DNA of 64,000 nt from Gillisella taibaishanensis (lineage in GTDB: Bacteria; Pseudomonadota; Alphaproteobacteria; Rhizobiales; Rhizobiaceae), in NCBI RefSeq assembly GCF_001938985.1, contig NZ_MKIN01000019.1, forward strand, positions 310,001 to 374,000. The letters run 5' to 3'. This document shows, one piece after another, positions 60,460 to 64,000 of this stretch (position 1 is its first letter; every line of letters begins with the position of its first letter). Under the pieces are notes generated by a model that saw only the letters and a program-made list of their open reading frames with translations, searched no databases and was not told the DNA's origin. The position numbers and the translations under genes were made by a program.

Positions 60460-61029
60460 ATGAAAGTGACCAAGGAAAAGGCTGAGGAAAACCGACAGCA
60501 GGTGATCGAAACCTCCAGCCGTCTGTTTCGCGAAAAGGGTTTCGATGGCGTCGGTGTGAGCACGCTCATGCAGGCTGCGGGGCTGACCCATGGTGGCTTT
60601 TACAAGCAGTTCGAATCCAAGGACGACCTCATCGTAAAAGCCACGAAAGCCGCGCAGGATCAGATAGCCCAGCGCATGGCGGCGTTGGTCGGCAAGGACA
60701 AGCATGCATCGTTGGAAAAGGCTGTCGGGCTTTATCTTTCCAGCCAGCACCGTAATGGTGTTGCAGAGGGCTGTGCTTTTGCAGCACTCGGCCCCGATGT
60801 TGCACGCCATGGTCCGGAGGCCCGTCGTGTGATGCAACGGGGCATCGAGGACCAGATCGCACTCCTGGAATCGCTGGTTGAAACCGAAGGAAAGGGTTCC
60901 AATCGGGAGGAAGCGATTGCGACCATGGCGACAATGGTGGGCGCCTTGGTCATGGCACGTGCAGTGGAAGACACAGCGCTTTCCAGCGAAATCCTCGAAG
61001 CAGCGGCCCACTCCATTCTTCAGAAGTGA
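60460..61029 (+). CDS. TetR/AcrR-family transcriptional regulator
   Basis: 189 residues. Helix-turn-helix TSSRLFREKGFDGVGVSTLMQAAGLTHGGFYKQFESKDDLI is standard TetR and is shared almost exactly with the regulator at 61067-61645. SSQHRNGVAEGCAFAALGPD and VMARAVEDTALSSEILEAA mark the C-terminal ligand domain. The ATG at 60460 follows GAGACGAA. It converges on the related TetR gene, with 37 bases between the stop codons, and its 5' region faces the MarR gene. Confidence 0.9.
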   Translation: MKVTKEKAEENRQQVIETSSRLFREKGFDGVGVSTLMQAAGLTHGGFYKQFESKDDLIVKATKAAQDQIAQRMAALVGKDKHASLEKAVGLYLSSQHRNGVAEGCAFAALGPDVARHGPEARRVMQRGIEDQIALLESLVETEGKGSNREEAIATMATMVGALVMARAVEDTALSSEILEAAAHSILQK

Positions 61030-61066
61030 AACGACGCGACAATCGGGACACCTTTGAACGCGAGAT

Positions 61067-61645
61067 CTATACGCCCGTTAGAGCAGTGTCTTCGGTATTA
61101 GGCCGCGCCAGAGTTAAAGCCACAAGACTGCGCGTTTCCTCAAGGATTCGGTCCGAGAGATCTGGGTCATCGACAGCTCGGGCAAGGATCATGGCTCCGA
61201 CCATGGCCGCCCAGCTACCAATGATGGAAGGTCCTGTACCAGCCCGTGTATCCTGATCGCCGGCCATCCGGCTGACGAGTGTCCGGGCGCCATCGGACAT
61301 TACCATCCGCGCATCACGCCCCTGCCTCTGGACATAGGCCGCAAGCGCGGCAAACGGACAGCCATCGGCTGGATTGTCACGGTGCTCGGGCGAAAGGTAA
61401 TGCGCCACATAGGCCTGTAGATCGAAGGGCTCATCGCTTCCCATCGTCAGGCAATGCGCGAGCGTCTGTTCGATCAGATCATCCTTCGACGAGAAGTGCC
61501 CGTAAAATCCGCCATGGGTCAATCCGGCGCCTTGCATGATCTCAGCGACCGTGACGCTATCAAAGCCTTTGGCACGGAAGAGCCGGCTTGCCGCATCGAG
61601 AATCCGACCTCTGTTTTCGGTGACCTGTTCGCGCGTGACTTTCGT
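61067..61645 (-). CDS. TetR/AcrR-family regulator with ACG in place of the start codon
   Basis: In frame with the core (GLTHGGFYGHFSSKDDLIEQ and AARPNTEDTALTGV tail region) the sequence reads (ACG)KVTREQVTENRGRILDAA, then SRLFRAKGFDSVTVAEIMQG. ACG at 61645 has GAGGG five bases before it and aligns with the ATG of the neighbouring TetR gene, whose protein begins MKVTKEK. No ATG, GTG or TTG occurs in frame between the upstream stop and this point. The first in-frame ATG (61537) would remove the recognition helix. With ACG the product is 192 residues. Either translation starts at ACG at low efficiency, or the start was lost by a T-to-C change. Confidence 0.75.
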   Translation of the reverse strand, partial: TKVTREQVTENRGRILDAASRLFRAKGFDSVTVAEIMQGAGLTHGGFYGHFSSKDDLIEQTLAHCLTMGSDEPFDLQAYVAHYLSPEHRDNPADGCPFAALAAYVQRQGRDARMVMSDGARTLVSRMAGDQDTRAGTGPSIIGSWAAMVGAMILARAVDDPDLSDRILEETRSLVALTLARPNTEDTALTGV

Positions 61646-61793
61646 CTCATCCCTCGGTTCGTTGGCTGCGACAAAGAGTGGTTTCGCGTCCTTGCCGGAA
61701 GAACAGACCTCTATGAACGGCAGAGGGCACGTGGTGCCCCCTGGCTAGGCCACTCAATCACTTCGCGTTAAGCGCTTCATGCAGTGAGCAACT

Positions 61794-62783
61794 TCATGCG
61801 TTCACGTCGACAACGGTGCGACCCTGGATCTCGCCTTTGAGAATTTTCGGAGCAATCGCTGCAACGTCAGTCAGTCCAACTGTGCTGACCGTCCTTGCCA
61901 GCTTGGCAAAATCGAGATCTGTCGACAGGCGCTTCCACGCCTCAAGACGCACCGACTGAGGAGCGTTGACAGAATCAATCCCGGCCAACGTGACGTTTCT
62001 CAAAATGAAGGGGAGCACCGTGCCCGGTAGGTCCATGCCCTGAGCCAATCCACAAGCCGCCACGACACCGCGATACTTTGTCTGTGCCAACACGTTGACC
62101 AGCGTATGGCTACCAACGGAATCGACAGCGCCTGCCCAGCGCTCAGATCTGATCGGGCCCTTGGCAGGTTCCGAGAGCTCTTTGCGATCAATGATTTCGG
62201 CGGTGCCGAGTTCGCGCAGATAGTCTGCTTCCTGGGGTCGCCCGGTTGAGGCAACGACGCGGTAACCGAGACCGGACAGGAGCGCAATCGCGATCGAACC
62301 GACGCCACCGTTGGCTCCCGTCACGAGAATGTCGCCCTTGTCAGGCGTCACACCACCATGTTCGAGCGCAAGAACACAAAGCATGGCCGTGTAGCCTGCC
62401 GTGCCGAGCGCCATCGCATCCTTGGTCGAGATATTCTCCGGCAGCTTGACGAGCCAGTCGCCGCTGACCCGCGCCTTTTGCGCATAACCACCGTGATGGG
62501 TTTGGCTCAGGCCCCAGCTATTAGCAACGACGCGGTCACCGGCATTGAGGCCGGGATAGATGGACGTTTCAACGACGCCTGAGAAATCTACACCCGCAAT
62601 CAGCGGAAAAGTCTGGATGATCGGTGCAAATCCCGTCAAGGCCATGCCGTCCTTGTAGTTGACCGTGGAGTATTCCACGGCCACGGTCACATCACCCGGC
62701 ATCAGGTCTTTCTCGTCGAAATCGACCACATCTGCGGACATCACATCACCGGCCTTGGTCGCCAGCAGCGCTTTGAAAGTCAT
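61794..62783 (-). CDS. MDR-family NADPH oxidoreductase, AcuI/YhdH-like (acryloyl-CoA reductase type)
   Basis: 329 residues. N-terminal substrate lid EYSTVNYKDGMALTG, then AGVDFSGVVETS, and the Rossmann domain motif VTGANGGVGSIAIALLSGLGYRVVASTG near residue 150. AGIDSVNAPQSVRLEAWKRL is the characteristic AcuI/YhdH segment. It should reduce acryloyl-CoA or other 2-alkenals or enoyls with NADPH. It follows the short-chain dehydrogenase on the same strand. Confidence 0.9.
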   Translation of the reverse strand: MTFKALLATKAGDVMSADVVDFDEKDLMPGDVTVAVEYSTVNYKDGMALTGFAPIIQTFPLIAGVDFSGVVETSIYPGLNAGDRVVANSWGLSQTHHGGYAQKARVSGDWLVKLPENISTKDAMALGTAGYTAMLCVLALEHGGVTPDKGDILVTGANGGVGSIAIALLSGLGYRVVASTGRPQEADYLRELGTAEIIDRKELSEPAKGPIRSERWAGAVDSVGSHTLVNVLAQTKYRGVVAACGLAQGMDLPGTVLPFILRNVTLAGIDSVNAPQSVRLEAWKRLSTDLDFAKLARTVSTVGLTDVAAIAPKILKGEIQGRTVVDVNA

Positions 62784-62824
62784 CTTGTCGATCCTTCAAT
62801 CAGGAAAATTCTGGTGGCGATGGG

Positions 62825-63607
62825 TTATTTCGCTTCGAGGTAACGGCTGGCGGCAGTTGTATGTCCGGTATCCTGCAAAAGTGCCTGGCGCGCGGTTTCC
62901 AGCGTCTGCCAGCGCAGTTCCTCATGCAGATGAGGAATCGTTACGGCCTCACGACGATCGAAGCCAACAAGCGCGGCATCGACCAGTTCGGCCACTTCCA
63001 TCAAGGGCGGACGCTTGTCTTCATCGACGAAGTTCCAGATCTCGGTGCGTGTGGCCGCAGGAAGGACGGCCTGGATATAGACGCCCTTCTGGCCAAGTTC
63101 CGCCTGCAGGGCCTGGGACAGCAACAGAACGAACGATTTTGTCGCCGTGTAAACAGAGGTTTGCCATTCCGGGGCAAAGGCCAGCACGGAGCTGATGTTG
63201 ATGATCGAACCTTCGCCCTTTTCTGCGAACCGCGGGGCGACCGCATGCGAGAGACGCAGAACGCTCGTTGCGTTGAGGGTTACCAGCTTTGTCAGGTCAT
63301 CGATGCGCTGCGTGACGAAGGTGCCACCGACATTGCTGCCTGCATTGTTGACGAGAATACCGATCGACGAGTCATCGCGCAGTCGTGCTTCCACAGCGAG
63401 CAAGCCTGCCTCAGTCGTCAGATCTGCCGGCAGAAGTTCGACGGACACGCCCGTCTCCTGGCGCAGTTCAACGGCATTCGCCTCAAGCTTTTCGACCGAA
63501 CGCGCCACAAGCACCAGATCGTGGCCGCGCTCGGCGAACCGCTTTGCATAGGTGGCGCCGATCCCTGTCGATGCACCGGTGATGAGAACTTTGACTTTGG
63601 AAGACAT
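62825..63607 (-). CDS. Short-chain dehydrogenase/reductase
   Basis: 260 residues. NAD(P)-binding TGASTGIG at 10-17, the stabilising LVNNAG at 85-90, catalytic Ser140 (INISSVLAF) and YTATK (Tyr153, Lys157). The basic LVARSVEKLEAN after the second strand favours NADP. The product of the reaction cannot be set from sequence. It lies 41 bases from AcuI on the same strand and after the PaaI-type gene. Confidence 0.92.
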   Translation of the reverse strand: MSSKVKVLITGASTGIGATYAKRFAERGHDLVLVARSVEKLEANAVELRQETGVSVELLPADLTTEAGLLAVEARLRDDSSIGILVNNAGSNVGGTFVTQRIDDLTKLVTLNATSVLRLSHAVAPRFAEKGEGSIINISSVLAFAPEWQTSVYTATKSFVLLLSQALQAELGQKGVYIQAVLPAATRTEIWNFVDEDKRPPLMEVAELVDAALVGFDRREAVTIPHLHEELRWQTLETARQALLQDTGHTTAASRYLEAK

Positions 63608-63633
63608 GTATCATTTCTTTCGTTTGTTGACTG

Positions 63634-63658
63634 ATCGCAATAATTATGATTGCAATCT
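63634..63658. promoter_or_regulatory. Inverted repeat upstream of the short-chain dehydrogenase, candidate TetR operator
   Basis: GATCGCAAT (63634-63642) and ATTGCAATC (63650-63658) pair in eight of nine positions around AATTATG; the right arm also contains the palindrome GATTGCAATC. It lies about 27 bases before the SDR start. One of the two TetR regulators nearby could bind it. Confidence 0.4.
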
Positions 63659-63737
63659 AAAATAATAGATGATGACCGTCATATTTGATGTCAAGAACCT
63701 GTCTGAAGGAAATTGCTCCAACGGCGAGGCAGGACAG

Positions 63738-64000
63738 TCAACGCGGCAGAACCATCACCGTCGACGTTCCGTGGGCCAGCACGCGGCCCTCACGATCGAT
63801 GATCTTGCCTTCGGCAGAGATGATCGTGCGGCCTTTGCTGACCACACGCCCCTCGGCGCGAACCAGCCCCGTATCCGCCTTAATCGGACGTGAGAAATTG
63901 GCCTTGGTCTCGATGCTGGCGTAGCCGACACCCGCAGGCAGCGTTGAATGCGCGGCACATCCCGTCACCGTGTCGATCAGCGTCAGCGCCCAGCCGCCAT
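63738..64000 (-). CDS. PaaI-family thioesterase (5' end cut by window edge)
   Basis: The frame is open to the window edge. The visible C-terminal part reads GGWALTLIDTVTGCAAHS, then SIETKANFSRPIKADTGLVRAEG and the closing GREGRVLAHGTSTVMVLPR-like VLAHGTSTVMVLPR. This is the hotdog fold of PaaI-type acyl-CoA thioesterases. The GCAAHS helix start and the ETKANFSRPI strand carry the active-site region. It lies 130 bases upstream of the short-chain dehydrogenase and may be co-transcribed with it. Confidence 0.85.
   Translation of the reverse strand, partial: GGWALTLIDTVTGCAAHSTLPAGVGYASIETKANFSRPIKADTGLVRAEGRVVSKGRTIISAEGKIIDREGRVLAHGTSTVMVLPR

Noticed and set aside
1..64000. CRISPR arrays, tRNA or rRNA genes, prophage or intact insertion sequences
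   Set aside because: I looked for spaced direct repeats, tRNA-like cloverleaf sequences, transposase and integrase motifs in the frames and found none I could support.

Overview
The window looks like an accessory replicon (megaplasmid or chromid) or a catabolic chromosomal region of a Rhizobiales bacterium of the Rhizobium/Agrobacterium/Sinorhizobium type. The evidence is moderately high GC, dense ABC importers, a regulator beside almost every operon (eight in 64 kb), and a block from about 27.5 to 37.6 kb whose order of AraC regulator, GH4, dipeptide-type importer, GH4 matches the alpha-galactoside (agp) locus known from Sinorhizobium meliloti. I saw no rRNA, tRNA, CRISPR array, phage gene or intact insertion sequence.

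Layout. 0-2.6 kb: two divergent luciferase-like flavin monooxygenases. 2.7-11.1 kb: two divergent operons around a GntR regulator, encoding a branched-chain-amino-acid-type (Liv) importer, two related aldo/keto reductases (one fused to a Rid domain), and a TIGR04076 protein. 11.2-13.3 kb: a small secreted protein, a LysR regulator and a DJ-1/PfpI protein. 13.5-18.7 kb: 6-phosphogluconate dehydrogenase, glucose-6-phosphate dehydrogenase, a ROK/polyphosphate-glucokinase-like kinase and a GH15 enzyme, which together form a glucan or trehalose to pentose-phosphate module. 18.9-26.2 kb: a LacI-controlled sugar importer with an intracellular GH127 beta-L-arabinofuranosidase. 26.5 kb: a DUF1206 membrane protein. 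27.5-37.6 kb: the agp-like alpha-galactoside operon. 38.0 kb: an I78-type inhibitor lipoprotein.

38.4-54.4 kb is the most interesting region: one strand carries a FeaR-like AraC regulator, ATP-dependent hydantoinase/oxoprolinase HyuA and HyuB, a three-subunit molybdenum hydroxylase, a tiny cysteine protein, a class III aminotransferase and a complete second Liv importer. I infer an undescribed route for import and ring opening of an N-heterocycle or lactam.

54.8-55.8 kb: a 25-residue membrane peptide gene and a larger membrane protein, closed by a clear intrinsic terminator. 55.9-60.3 kb: a MarR-controlled operon (MFS, aldo/keto reductase, thiolase, hydrolase) in which the MFS and reductase genes each carry a 1-base deletion and the hydrolase is truncated. 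60.4-64 kb: two related convergent TetR regulators (one with ACG where the start codon should be), an AcuI-like reductase, a short-chain dehydrogenase and the C-terminal part of a PaaI thioesterase cut by the window edge.

Four genes show small lesions or non-canonical starts: lacI-type CTG, tetR-type ACG, and two frameshifts. These could be real decay or errors in the source sequence.
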